From positions 930,001 to 994,000 of the forward strand of contig NZ_CP139559.1 of assembly GCF_034263275.1 (NCBI RefSeq): a stretch of DNA of 64,000 nucleotides, read 5' to 3'. The position numbers and the translations under genes are program-made. Position 1 is the first letter of the stretch, and each line of letters starts with the position of its first letter. Shown in pieces: positions 17,499-28,471 of this stretch. The notes beneath the pieces were generated by a model. That model ran no database searches and had not been told where the DNA came from. It saw only the letters and a program-made list of their open reading frames with translations. The stretch comes from Mucilaginibacter sp. cycad4 (GTDB lineage Bacteria > Bacteroidota > Bacteroidia > Sphingobacteriales > Sphingobacteriaceae).

Positions 17499-20063
17499 TT
17501 AGAAGTCGAATTTAACCCTGGTGCGCAGCCCCCATTGGGCAACGTTTGGCTGGTCAAGGTAGTTAAAGCGCCTCACAAAATCTATGCGTATAAATTTAAA
17601 TATATTTTCAATACCAACACTACCCTCAACATAAGGTGTTTTGCCCAATGTATAAGTGATCGGCACACCATCGGTGCCAACCGGCAATTGATATAATGAC
17701 GGATGTATTGACGGATTGTTTTGATCGGACAGGCCGCCGTATAATACTTTTAAAGATGCGGTTTCGCGCCATTTCAGTTTCTTTAATAAAGGTATTTTAT
17801 TAAAGAAGAAACCGCTGAAGTGCTGGTCTATCCTGAAGCTGGCATATTTATCACTTACAAACTCCAAAAAGTTCATTAAGTTGTATGAATCGATATCATA
17901 TGCATAAGTTTGGTTGGCCCTGTGTATGGTTAACAAAGGGTACGGTACCGAACCGAATATTTTACCCGCCGAAACGTTGATATCTGCATAACCTAACTGC
18001 GAAAAGTAGAAGCGCTTATCGGCACGGAAATCAAGTTTTTGATAGTTGTATTCGCCGGCAAATAAGCCTTTAATACCTTGCGCGTAATCAAGTTCGAAGG
18101 CCGGGTATTTGTTAGGGATAGGGATCCGGTAGATCTTGCCCTGGTAAAACTGCTCATGAGGTGCCCAGCGGATGCTTCCGGTAAGCTCGGTGGTAGTTAA
18201 GTGATGAACCGAGTTTGGCAGATCATTAATGGTATTATCAAAATATAATGACCCTGCCGGCTCCTGTGTCCATTTTTTGAAGCCTGCTGCAAACGAAAGA
18301 TGGCTTTCCAGTTCGTGTAAATAATCAAACCTGTAAAAATCGTTATACAGGAACTTATCGTTCACGCCGCGCTTAAATGACAAAAGAAAGTTATCCTCCT
18401 GTACAAACTGCAGGCTTGCACCAGGGATCTTGGTATCACGCTGAAAACTTGCCCTGATATAATTTTGAGGGAAACGATAGATAGATTTATCGTTAAGCGA
18501 ATACGTTGCACTTAAAAAGTACTTCCAGCGCTCATCTTTAAATCCATAAGCTGCATAAGTTTCAAAATAATAACGTTTGCTTAATTCGGGCGTGGTACGA
18601 CCGCCTACACGTAAACGGAAACCTTCAACCGGGTTAAAGCTGTAAAATGTATTGGCGGGGCCTAACTCAAATTTACCAAAGCCTTTGTAACCTGCAAGCA
18701 GGAGGGTTGCTATATCAACCGTACGTTTAAACGAAGGCATGTTACGCAGGCTGTCGATGTTTTTATAAACTTTTGATTCTGCAAGCGTTAAAGTATCTGG
18801 TCTGTTTTCCTGCCAGAACGATTCGGGGCGGTGTTTCACTTCATCGCTTAATTCGGCATATTGAGATCCCTGGTAAGTTGTATCGGGCCGGGGCTTATTA
18901 ACAACGTAATTGCTGTAGGTTATGGCACGGATACCAAATAAACCGCTCTTTGCATCTTTTTTGGATGCGCCAAAATCTGCAATGGTGGTACTTTTGCTCA
19001 GGTGATAGCGGCCATCAGGGTTTTGCTGAAACTCCAGGTTAACGGTCATCGACCTGATGAAGTTGATATTGATATGTTTATTGATGGTCAGGTCGCACTT
19101 TTGTACAGCGTAGTTACCATCAAGCGTAATGTAGATACTACCTTCAAAAAGTACGTCGGTTGTATTGCGGGGGGTAAAGTCAAGCTTCACCAGCTTGTTA
19201 TTATGTGCATCAACAACGGTATCGGTAATAAAGTATTTATAATAATTTGGCGAGTTATCAGATATAGGGCTAAGAAACTGGCTGGTTATCAAAAATACGT
19301 TGTTGGTATAAATATCAACCTTGTTGTATAGGTGCTTGAAATATTGGGTAAGGCCTTCATTATCGATACCCGCACCGTAGTTAACGCTTTTTTGGCCGGT
19401 TATATCTTCCCTCGTTTTTTCGGGGTTTTTACGGTAATAAACCTGCTGCAGTTTTTCATCAAGGTAAATAGGCAGCAGTGATTTACCCGGTATCAATGAG
19501 CTATCGCGGTTATCTAAAATGAACTTATACTTGCGGAAAAACTTCCTGTCCGAAAACTGGGCCGATACATTGCTCAGCGCAAACATCATTTTATCGTATT
19601 CCTTGTACTCTACGTAGTTATATGCTTCGGGACGGTTCTTTTCTTTGTTTTCGATAACCTTACGGATCAGCTCAACGGCTGGGTTATCTTTGTTACGGTA
19701 TTTAGGTTTTTTTCCCGATTTTACCACAACTTCGTTAAGTTGTTGCGAAGCCGGGAACATCCTCACATTTATAACCTGCTCTTTACCGGGAACAACAGCT
19801 AAAAAGGCATCTTTATAACCTAAAAACGAAATTTTGATTTGTTTATATTGCTGATTGTTTGTGGCCAGGCGAAATTTACCGTTAACATCTGTGGTGGTAC
19901 CGGTAGTGCTGCCTGTAAAAGAAATACTAACAGAAGGCAGGGTTTGTTTGTTACCTGCATCGGTAACGGTACCCGTTATTACCGTTTGCTGTGCATATAA
20001 TGCCGAAGCAGAAAAGAACAGTATTAAGAAAAATAAGCTTTTATAAAATTTTTTACAATCCAT
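17499..20063 (-). CDS. DUF5686 / carboxypeptidase-like outer-membrane protein
   Basis: About 854 residues from ATG at 20063 (MDCKKFYKSLFFLILFF, a signal peptide ending ALYAQ). Residues about 25-110 are a carboxypeptidase-regulatory-like beta-sandwich (VTDAGNKQTLPSVSISFTGSTTGT). The centre is the DUF5686 region (RNKDNPAVELIRKVIENKEKN), and the last 450 residues are strongly beta-stranded, ending RVKFDF with a terminal Phe, as in an outer-membrane barrel. Function unknown. Its place between the inositol phosphate synthase and the CDP-alcohol transferase suggests, as inference only, a role in handling or exporting the new lipid. A terminator (20606-20647) separates it from the inositol phosphate synthase gene, so it probably has its own promoter. 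Confidence 0.85.
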   Translation of the reverse strand: MDCKKFYKSLFFLILFFSASALYAQQTVITGTVTDAGNKQTLPSVSISFTGSTTGTTTDVNGKFRLATNNQQYKQIKISFLGYKDAFLAVVPGKEQVINVRMFPASQQLNEVVVKSGKKPKYRNKDNPAVELIRKVIENKEKNRPEAYNYVEYKEYDKMMFALSNVSAQFSDRKFFRKYKFILDNRDSSLIPGKSLLPIYLDEKLQQVYYRKNPEKTREDITGQKSVNYGAGIDNEGLTQYFKHLYNKVDIYTNNVFLITSQFLSPISDNSPNYYKYFITDTVVDAHNNKLVKLDFTPRNTTDVLFEGSIYITLDGNYAVQKCDLTINKHININFIRSMTVNLEFQQNPDGRYHLSKSTTIADFGASKKDAKSGLFGIRAITYSNYVVNKPRPDTTYQGSQYAELSDEVKHRPESFWQENRPDTLTLAESKVYKNIDSLRNMPSFKRTVDIATLLLAGYKGFGKFELGPANTFYSFNPVEGFRLRVGGRTTPELSKRYYFETYAAYGFKDERWKYFLSATYSLNDKSIYRFPQNYIRASFQRDTKIPGASLQFVQEDNFLLSFKRGVNDKFLYNDFYRFDYLHELESHLSFAAGFKKWTQEPAGSLYFDNTINDLPNSVHHLTTTELTGSIRWAPHEQFYQGKIYRIPIPNKYPAFELDYAQGIKGLFAGEYNYQKLDFRADKRFYFSQLGYADINVSAGKIFGSVPYPLLTIHRANQTYAYDIDSYNLMNFLEFVSDKYASFRIDQHFSGFFFNKIPLLKKLKWRETASLKVLYGGLSDQNNPSIHPSLYQLPVGTDGVPITYTLGKTPYVEGSVGIENIFKFIRIDFVRRFNYLDQPNVAQWGLRTRVKFDF

Positions 20064-20670
20064 GTACTTTGTGCAATTGTGCAAATACAAACTTCTTTTT
20101 TCAGCTCAATACTGTTATTATTGGATAAAGAGGTGTGTATTAATTATTCAAATATCTTTGGCAGATTTATTAAGCCTGCCCCTGTATGTTTTTTGTTATT
20201 CCGCCCCCTGAATCTCCCCGCGCTTACCCTGTTTTGTACACTCCCGGCAGATGGTTATTACGGAGTTTACAATTAACAGGCCAAAGGTAAAAAAAATCAG
20301 AACAGACTAATGTGGTCAAAAAGTCAAATATTGTTTACAGCTATTTATATCATTATATTAAGTAGCTATAGTAATCCAAACAACGGCCCTGAGCTGCTAT
20401 TAGTATGCCCGTTACTTCTCGGTTTACTATGTTGTTATTTGTGTAATGTGCTGATAATTAGATATAATTTATTGTTTTTGTTGTCGGCAGGAAGGCTGCC
20501 GGGCTATACAAATAACATTATTTAACAATTTATACTTAGCGGTAATAAGACTGTAGCTTTAAAATAATGTTACCCGCCCCCCGGATTTTTTTACCTCACA
20601 AAAACAAAACAGCCGCAAAGCAGGGTTTAGTTGCTTACGGCTGTTTTAACGGTATTTAGTAATTTAACGA
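20064..20670. other. Long intergenic region, no firm gene
   Basis: About 600 AT-rich bases. A 71-codon frame on the plus strand at 20310-20525 is hydrophobic but lacks family support and is rejected. The only clear signal is the terminator at 20606-20647. The rest probably holds the promoter of the DUF5686-CDP-alcohol transferase unit. Confidence 0.5.
20606..20647 (-). terminator. Terminator after the inositol phosphate synthase gene
   Basis: AAAACAGCCG (20606-20615) and CGGCTGTTTT (20638-20647) form a stem 24 nt beyond the stop of the minus-strand gene 20671-21993, ending in a T-run on that strand. Confidence 0.8.
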
Positions 20671-21993
20671 TTATTCGGTCGCGAACATATCGTCATAATA
20701 ATCCAACCCAAGGTGGGTGATCAGGTCTTCGCCCATCAGGTAACGAAGGGTATTCTCCAATTTGATCAGTTGTTTGAAGATATCATTTTCTGCATGTAAA
20801 CCTGGTGCTGTTTGAGGCGATTTCAGGTAGAATGATAACCACTCCTGGATGCCGCTCATGCCTGCGCGTTTAGCCAGGTCGCAGAAGATAGCTAAGTCAA
20901 GCGCGATAGGCGCAGCAAGGATCGAGTCGCGGCAAAGGAAGTTAATCTTGATCTGCATTTTGTAACCTAACCAGCCAAAAATGTCGATGTTATCCCAGCT
21001 CTCTTTGTTATCGCCATGCGGAGGGTAGTAGTTGATACGGATCTTGTGGTAGATGTTACCGTAAAGCTCCTGGTTATCTTCTGGTTTGAAGATATCTTCC
21101 AATACACCCAGTTTTGATACTTCTTTAGTTTTGAAGTTATCCGGATCGTCAAGAACCCAGCCATCGCGGTTACCCAAAATGTTAGTTGAGAACCAGCCAT
21201 GTACGCCTAATGAACGTGCTGCAAGGCCTGGTGCCAATACAGTTTTCATTAAGGTTTGACCGGTTTTGAAATCTTTACCTGCAATAGGGGTTTTGGTTAA
21301 TTTAGCCAGTTCGATCAATGCAGGGATATCAACTGTTAAGTTAGGGGCGCCGTTAGCAAAAGGTACGCCTAATTTTAAAGCCGCATAAGCATAGATCATA
21401 CTTGGGGCTATCAGCTTGTCATCATTTTTCAAACCTTCTTCAAAAGCAGCTAATGACTGGTGTACAGCCGATGCTTCATAATAGATCTCGGTTGAACCGC
21501 ACCATACCAACACAACCCTGTCAAGACCATTAGCCTCTTTAAAGTTTTTGATATCTGCCATTACCTGCTCGGCAAGCTCAAGCCTGGTTCCGGTTTTAAC
21601 GTGGGTACCATCAAGGTTTTTAGCGTAGTTTTTATCAAACGCAGCTTTCATTGGTTTAATAGCTTCCAATTCGGCTTTAACCGAATGTAAAAGTCCTGCT
21701 TCCAGTACCTGGGCGTTTGAGGCAGCTTCAAATACGTTATCTTCATAAACATCCCAACCGCCAAATACGATATCGTTCAAATCAGCTAAAGGAACAAATT
21801 CTTTAATTTTCGGGTTACGGTTTTCGGTTCTTTTTCCTAAACGTATGTGACCCATTTGAGTAAGGGAGCCAATTGGTTGCGAGATGCCTTTTTTTACGGC
21901 CTCTACGCCGGCAATTAAGGTAGTTGCTACAGCGCCTAACCCGGGGATCAGGATACCAAGCTTACCTTTAGCAGGTGTAATGTTGATTTTCAT
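20671..21993 (-). CDS. ino1: Inositol-3-phosphate synthase (myo-inositol-1-phosphate synthase)
   Basis: 440 residues, cytoplasmic. It converts glucose 6-phosphate to inositol 3-phosphate using NAD. The NAD-binding loop is PGLGAVATT (17-25); VLVWCGSTEIYYEASAVHQSL, FANGAPNLTVDIPALIEL, GKDFKTGQTLMKTVLAPGL and NILGNRDGWVL are the family blocks, with the catalytic lysines in GKDFKTGQT and in the later KIRINYYPPHGD part. Length fits the prokaryotic class. It lies 33 nt after the epimerase gene on the same strand, the last gene of the spt-led unit before a terminator, and it supplies the inositol for the lipid head group. Confidence 0.93.
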   Translation of the reverse strand: MKINITPAKGKLGILIPGLGAVATTLIAGVEAVKKGISQPIGSLTQMGHIRLGKRTENRNPKIKEFVPLADLNDIVFGGWDVYEDNVFEAASNAQVLEAGLLHSVKAELEAIKPMKAAFDKNYAKNLDGTHVKTGTRLELAEQVMADIKNFKEANGLDRVVLVWCGSTEIYYEASAVHQSLAAFEEGLKNDDKLIAPSMIYAYAALKLGVPFANGAPNLTVDIPALIELAKLTKTPIAGKDFKTGQTLMKTVLAPGLAARSLGVHGWFSTNILGNRDGWVLDDPDNFKTKEVSKLGVLEDIFKPEDNQELYGNIYHKIRINYYPPHGDNKESWDNIDIFGWLGYKMQIKINFLCRDSILAAPIALDLAIFCDLAKRAGMSGIQEWLSFYLKSPQTAPGLHAENDIFKQLIKLENTLRYLMGEDLITHLGLDYYDDMFATE

Positions 21994-22026
21994 TTATGTA
22001 ACTATTATTTATTTAAAATTAATTGG

Positions 22027-23013
22027 CTAAAGCCATTTGTTGGCCTTATACCATTTTAGCGTTTCGGCCATACCGTTTTGCAGGTTGTATAAAGGATAAA
22101 ATCCCAGGTCGGATTTAGCTGCTTCAATATCACAATTCCAGTTAATGGCGGTCAATTCATTAAGCTTTTCAATATTCAGTACCGCAGCTTTGTTGCTCAA
22201 AGAACTTATTTTTTCAGATACAGCTGCAATCATTTTAACAAAATTTACAGGCAGATGAAATTTGATCGTTTTGAGCATCAACACCTCTTTGGTAATGTTC
22301 CCTAACTCATAACGGTTGTAAAAATTGCCGTCGCTGAGGTTAAATGTCTTGTTATTACCACCATACAAGGCCTTGATACTTGCTTTGGCCAGGTCTTTAA
22401 CATATATAAAGCTGAGCTTTTGCTGTGCATTGCCTATATATGGCTCAATCCCCTTCACTATCTGTTTAAAAAATATAAATATGCCTGTATCCCTTGGCCC
22501 GTAAACCGCGGTAGGTCGTAGTATGGTATAATTTAGGCCGCTTATTGTTTTTAGTTTCTCTTCGGCAAGCAGTTTGCTCCTGCCGTATGCTGTAACAGGA
22601 TGCGGAGGGGTTTCTTCGGTTATAGTGCCCGTTAACGTATTAAGCGGCCCAACCGAGGCCAGGCTGCCAATAAGTACAAACTTTTTTAAGTCGGCACAGG
22701 CCTCATAAGCTGCCGAAGCAAGGTTATGGGTATATGTGGCATTGATCCGGTTATATTCGGCTTCGGAGCGGGCGCTGGTTACACCTGCTGCGTGTATGAT
22801 ATAGTCGGGTTTTATTTCTGCCAGTTGTTTTTTTAATGTTTCCTTATTGTTAAATTCGGGGTAAATATATTGAATGTCTAAATTTTTCAGGTGATCAATT
22901 TTGCTGCTTTTGCGTACAGCTATAAATACCTCCAGGTTGTTTTGCATGGCTTCTTCAATTAAATGAGATCCAACAAAACCGCTTGCACCGGTTATTAAAA
23001 CCCGTTCCCTCAT
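22027..23013 (-). CDS. NAD-dependent epimerase/dehydratase, candidate ceramide reductase
   Basis: 328 residues of the extended short-chain dehydrogenase fold: TGASGFVGSH for NAD(P) at the N-terminus and an active-site Y-x3-K in TAYGRSKLLAEEKL; then LRPTAVYGPRD. In Caulobacter an epimerase-like protein next to serine palmitoyltransferase (CerR) reduces the oxidised ceramide intermediate. Here the gene overlaps by 4 nt with the GNAT-like gene downstream of spt, the same kind of company, so the same job is inferred. Nucleotide-sugar epimerase is the alternative, but no sugar genes are near. Confidence 0.85.
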   Translation of the reverse strand: MRERVLITGASGFVGSHLIEEAMQNNLEVFIAVRKSSKIDHLKNLDIQYIYPEFNNKETLKKQLAEIKPDYIIHAAGVTSARSEAEYNRINATYTHNLASAAYEACADLKKFVLIGSLASVGPLNTLTGTITEETPPHPVTAYGRSKLLAEEKLKTISGLNYTILRPTAVYGPRDTGIFIFFKQIVKGIEPYIGNAQQKLSFIYVKDLAKASIKALYGGNNKTFNLSDGNFYNRYELGNITKEVLMLKTIKFHLPVNFVKMIAAVSEKISSLSNKAAVLNIEKLNELTAINWNCDIEAAKSDLGFYPLYNLQNGMAETLKWYKANKWL

Positions 23014-24128
23014 ATCGCTTTTTGATATAGCCTGTATTTTTTATACGGATCGCCTTTTATGGCTTCAATGGCACGGTTCATCATATCGTTATTCTCCAGT
23101 GTCCAGCCGGCTTCTGCATGTTTATAACCCTTGGCCTTATACTCCTTGATGATGGTGCCATATAAACAGGCTTCGATGCCCATTTTACGGTAATCTTCAA
23201 TAACACCCAAAGCGTAAATGCGGATCCCCGTGATGCTCTTTTTGCCGAACAGCAATTTGAAAATACCGGTAGGCAACAAACGGCCGCGTTTTATTTTTTT
23301 GAAGATATCGTTGTAATCAGGCAAAGCCAGGCCAAATGCAACAATTTTACCGCGCTGCTCGGCAACGATGGCAAAATCAGGATCGAGGATCAGTTTAAGA
23401 TCTTTGGCCAGGTAATCGTACTCTTCGTTGGTCAGGGGCACAAAACCAGTATTTTTGTCCCAGGCCGAGTTATAGACTTCGCGCAGCTTAGCAGCCTCTT
23501 CCTTAAAGTTTTTAAGGTTGATCTTCCGGATAACGATATCATTTCGCTTTAACCGTTCTTCAAGCGCGTTTAATAACCGTACCGATTTATCGTCATAGGC
23601 TTGCCCTTCCCAGTGCCATCCTATCAGGTCAACATCTTTGGTAAAGCCAAAGTTTTCAACCAGGTTGGCATAATAGGCAAAGTTATAGGTGTTCATCAGG
23701 AATGGTGAACTGTCAAAACCTTGTATTAACAACCCGCAGGGTTCATTGGTCGAAAAATTGGTAGGCCCTAACAGTTTGCCGGTAACGCCTTTTTCTTTAA
23801 GCCATTTGGTAACCGTTTCAAAAAGCAGGTTAGATACAGCTGTATCGTTTATACAATCAAAAAAACCAAAAAAGCCATCGTTAACGTGGCTGTATTCGTT
23901 ATGGCCGTTATTGAGGATAGCAGCTATCCGGCCAACAATTTTATCCCCGTCATAAGCTAAAAACGGTTGTACGGTATTGTGCTTATGGAAAGGGTGCTTG
24001 GTTAACAAATCCCTTTGGGCAATAAACAGCTCAGGAACATAGTAAGGATCGTCCTGGTAAAGGTCATGCGGGAAATCAATAAATGAAGCCAGTTCTTTTT
24101 TTGATTTAACCGTTACTATTGTAATCAT
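23010..24128 (-). CDS. GNAT-like acyltransferase, candidate bacterial ceramide synthase
   Basis: 372 residues. The C-terminal half has GNAT features (FAIVAEQRGKIVAFGLALP, then IRIYALGVIEDYRKMGIEACLYGTIIKEYKAKGYKHAEAGWTLENNDMMNRAIEAI), and the N-terminal half is a second, diverged GNAT-like unit (FLAYDGDKIVGRIAAILN, DCINDTAVSNLLFETVTKWL). In Caulobacter the ceramide synthase (bCerS) is an acyltransferase unlike the eukaryotic enzyme and is linked to spt and the reductase gene. Its place between spt and the reductase candidate, with a 4-nt overlap, makes N-acylation of 3-oxosphinganine the best inference. The start is 103 nt beyond the spt stop. Confidence 0.75.
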   Translation of the reverse strand: MITIVTVKSKKELASFIDFPHDLYQDDPYYVPELFIAQRDLLTKHPFHKHNTVQPFLAYDGDKIVGRIAAILNNGHNEYSHVNDGFFGFFDCINDTAVSNLLFETVTKWLKEKGVTGKLLGPTNFSTNEPCGLLIQGFDSSPFLMNTYNFAYYANLVENFGFTKDVDLIGWHWEGQAYDDKSVRLLNALEERLKRNDIVIRKINLKNFKEEAAKLREVYNSAWDKNTGFVPLTNEEYDYLAKDLKLILDPDFAIVAEQRGKIVAFGLALPDYNDIFKKIKRGRLLPTGIFKLLFGKKSITGIRIYALGVIEDYRKMGIEACLYGTIIKEYKAKGYKHAEAGWTLENNDMMNRAIEAIKGDPYKKYRLYQKAI

Positions 24129-24231
24129 GTGTGGTAAATGATTAATAAAGCAAATTGGTATGCTTTAAATAAAAATGTGCATTTAGCTTACTTTAAAATA
24201 AAAGCAGCTAAATGCACAAAAGGGTATTTCA

Positions 24232-25812
<1,581 letters not shown>

Positions 25813-27165
25813 ATGAAAAAACACAAGTACTTTTTAGCGCTTCTTGTACTTAATTTAACATTGAATTTACACAGCAATAGTTATGCCCAAACTGCAGCTG
25901 ATAGTATCAGCGGCCCGGTTTCGCTAAAGCAGGCTATTGACTTTGCTTTACGTAACCAACCAACGGTAAGGCAGGCTTCAATTGATGAACAGATTAATGA
26001 GCGTGATATTAAAATTGGCCTGTCGGCCTGGCTGCCGCAGGTCAATGGTTCGGGCCTTTATAATTATTACTATAAGGGCAGTCCGCAGGCCGGTGCGTCG
26101 GGTGCTAACATCCCCAGCAATGCAGGCAGCATCCGTAACCTTTCAACCCTGGGCGTTACAGCCTCGCAGGTATTATATAACAACGATGTATTTCTTGCTT
26201 CAAGGGCCAAAAGATATTCACGGGAGTACTATAAACAGAACACCTTAAGCAGCCAGATTGATGTAGTAAGCGATGTAAGCAAAGCTTTTTTTGATGTTTT
26301 ACTATCCGGCAAACAACTTGACATTACAAACGAGGATATCATCAGGTTACAAAGAAGCCTGAAGGATGCCAAAAGCAGGTATACCGCCGGTGTATCCGAT
26401 CCTACAGATTATAAGCAGGCTACCATTGCTTTAAATAATTCATTAGCTACCCGTAAGCAAACCGAGGAAGCCATCAAAAGTAAAACGGCTTTATTAAAGC
26501 AGATCATGGGCGTAGGCGCGGCTACACCGTTAAGCCTCTCGTATGATTCGAGCCGGTATGAGCAGGAGGCCAGTATTGATACTTTGCAGTCGCTTAACGT
26601 AAATAACCGCATCGAATATCGTTTGCTTGAAACAACAAAAGCGCTCAATAATCTCAACGTAAATTACTACCGCTTTGGGTTTTTGCCTTCATTATCGGCA
26701 GTAGGCAGCTACCAGCATGCATACTTCAGTCATGATTTTGGTGATTTGTATAACAAGTCTTTCCCTACAGGTTATGTTGGCTTAACACTGGCTGTACCTA
26801 TTTTCCAGGGGACAAAACGCCTGCAAAACCTTGCCAAAGCCAGGCTGCAGGTTGAACGTACCGACCTGGACCTGATCAATACAAAAAATAGTATTTATAC
26901 CGAGTACACCCAGGCCCTGGCAGCATATAAAAGCAATTATACCAGCTACCAGCTCATTCGCGAAAATGTAACACTTGCAAAAGATGTATATAAGGTAGTA
27001 AGCCTGCAATACCGCGAGGGGGTAAAAACCTACCTGGATGTGATTGTATCGCAGGCTGATCTGCGTACAGCCGAACTGAGCTATTATAATGCCCTGTTCA
27101 ATTTGCTCAGCAGTAAAATTGACCTGCAGAGGGCCCTGGGGATCCTGCCTGTACAGCAGCCATAA
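25813..27165 (+). CDS. TolC-family outer-membrane efflux channel
   Basis: 450 residues with a signal peptide (KKHKYFLALLVLNLTLN, cleavage after SYAQ). The two-fold repeat of long helices and barrel strands of the TolC/OEP family is visible: LKQAIDFALRNQPTVRQA and QLDITNEDIIRLQRSLKDAKSRYTAGVSDPTDY in the first half, LTLAVPIFQGTKRLQNLAKARLQVER and LAKDVYKVVSLQYREGVKTYLDVI in the second. It is the outer-membrane exit duct of the tripartite pump completed by the next two genes; all three run in one direction with gaps of 55 and 75 nt. Confidence 0.93.
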   Translation: MKKHKYFLALLVLNLTLNLHSNSYAQTAADSISGPVSLKQAIDFALRNQPTVRQASIDEQINERDIKIGLSAWLPQVNGSGLYNYYYKGSPQAGASGANIPSNAGSIRNLSTLGVTASQVLYNNDVFLASRAKRYSREYYKQNTLSSQIDVVSDVSKAFFDVLLSGKQLDITNEDIIRLQRSLKDAKSRYTAGVSDPTDYKQATIALNNSLATRKQTEEAIKSKTALLKQIMGVGAATPLSLSYDSSRYEQEASIDTLQSLNVNNRIEYRLLETTKALNNLNVNYYRFGFLPSLSAVGSYQHAYFSHDFGDLYNKSFPTGYVGLTLAVPIFQGTKRLQNLAKARLQVERTDLDLINTKNSIYTEYTQALAAYKSNYTSYQLIRENVTLAKDVYKVVSLQYREGVKTYLDVIVSQADLRTAELSYYNALFNLLSSKIDLQRALGILPVQQP

Positions 27166-27220
27166 AATATCGTCATAAAAAAACAAAAAACTACAGCAAC
27201 ACACGAACAACCTATTCTAC

Positions 27221-28396
27221 ATGAAACATACATATATATATTGGTTAGCCCCTGCAGCACTTTTAACATGGGCATCATGCGGTAAACCTCAAAAGGGCGG
27301 GCCGGCGGCCATGTCCCCAACCCCTGTATACCTTGCCGACGCTAAAACAGCCGAAGCAATATACTATGATAAATACCAGGGTATTGTGGTTTCGGTAAAC
27401 ACCGTCGAACTGCGCAGCCAGGTACCGGGTTTTGTAACCGGTATATTTTTTAAAGAGGGCGATGTTGTGCAAAAGGGAAAAGTATTATATGAAATAGATA
27501 AACGCAAATACCAGGCCGCTTTTGACCAGGCCAAAGCCAATGTATTAAGCGCCGAGGCCAATCTGGTTAAAGCACAAAAAGACATTGACAGGTATAACAT
27601 GCTGCTTAAGAGCGATGCCATTGCCCGCCAGACAGTGGATCAGGCGCAGGCTACTTACGAAACCAATAAAAGCCAGGTTGCTGTAGCTAAGGCCGCGCTT
27701 GAGTCGGCCCGTACCGATTTATCATATGCCACCATTACCGCACCTTTTACAGGGCGCATAGGAATCTCACAGGTGAGGCTTGGAACACAGGTGGCAGCAG
27801 GTACTACATTGATGAACACCATATCGGCCGAGCATCCTATCGGCGTTGACGTAGTGATCAACGAGCAGGATATCAACCGCTTTTATGGTCTTCAAAAATC
27901 AAGTACCGACAGTACCTTTAAACTGGTGTTGCCCGATGGAAGTAAATACAACAAAACAGGTAAAGTACTGGCGATTGACAGGGGCGTTAGCAATCAAACC
28001 GGCAGCATTAGGGTAAGGATCCAGTTTCCGAACGAGGATGATGTGCTGAAGGATGGTATGAGCTGTGTTTTGCAGGTGCTGAACAGCCAATCGGGCGAGC
28101 GGGTGCAGATTCCGTTTAAAGCGGTAACCGAGCAAATGGGCGAATTTTTTGTATTTGCCACCAGGGATACCGTTGTAAAAGATACTGCAGCCGATAAATC
28201 GGTTAAAGACAGGCGCGATACGATTGCAAAGCAAGTGAAAGTAAAATTAGGGCCGCGCATTAATGAGGATGTGGTGATAATGAGTGGTATAAAACAAGGC
28301 GATAAGGTGATTACCGACGGATTTCAACGTTTACGGGATGGAGGCAGGGTAACTACCGGATCAGCCGCGCCGGCAGGTGCAGCGCCTAAAAAATAA
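27221..28396 (+). CDS. RND efflux periplasmic adaptor (HlyD/AcrA family), lipoprotein
   Basis: 391 residues. A lipoprotein-like start (hydrophobic stretch then WASC, Cys20) anchors it to the inner membrane. Then the lipoyl/barrel-sandwich (VELRSQVPGFVTGIFFKEGDVVQKGKVLYEID), a helical hairpin (DQAKANVLSAEANLVKAQKDIDRYN), second lipoyl half (DLSYATITAPFTGRIGISQVRLGTQV) and beta-barrel and membrane-proximal domains. It bridges the RND pump and the TolC-type channel. A basic insertion near residues 310-330 (KDTAADKSVKDRRDT) is unusual but may be a loop. Confidence 0.93.
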   Translation: MKHTYIYWLAPAALLTWASCGKPQKGGPAAMSPTPVYLADAKTAEAIYYDKYQGIVVSVNTVELRSQVPGFVTGIFFKEGDVVQKGKVLYEIDKRKYQAAFDQAKANVLSAEANLVKAQKDIDRYNMLLKSDAIARQTVDQAQATYETNKSQVAVAKAALESARTDLSYATITAPFTGRIGISQVRLGTQVAAGTTLMNTISAEHPIGVDVVINEQDINRFYGLQKSSTDSTFKLVLPDGSKYNKTGKVLAIDRGVSNQTGSIRVRIQFPNEDDVLKDGMSCVLQVLNSQSGERVQIPFKAVTEQMGEFFVFATRDTVVKDTAADKSVKDRRDTIAKQVKVKLGPRINEDVVIMSGIKQGDKVITDGFQRLRDGGRVTTGSAAPAGAAPKK

Positions 28397-28471
28397 TTTT
28401 GATATCAACAGAAGGAATTTTAAGCGGAACAAGGGGCACATCTACCCTGGAAAACTTAATATAAAGAAAGA

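Noticed and set aside
20310..20525. 71-codon hydrophobic reading frame on the plus strand in the spacer before the inositol phosphate synthase terminator
   Set aside because: No family signature, AT-rich composition alone explains the hydrophobic codons, and no start-region support.
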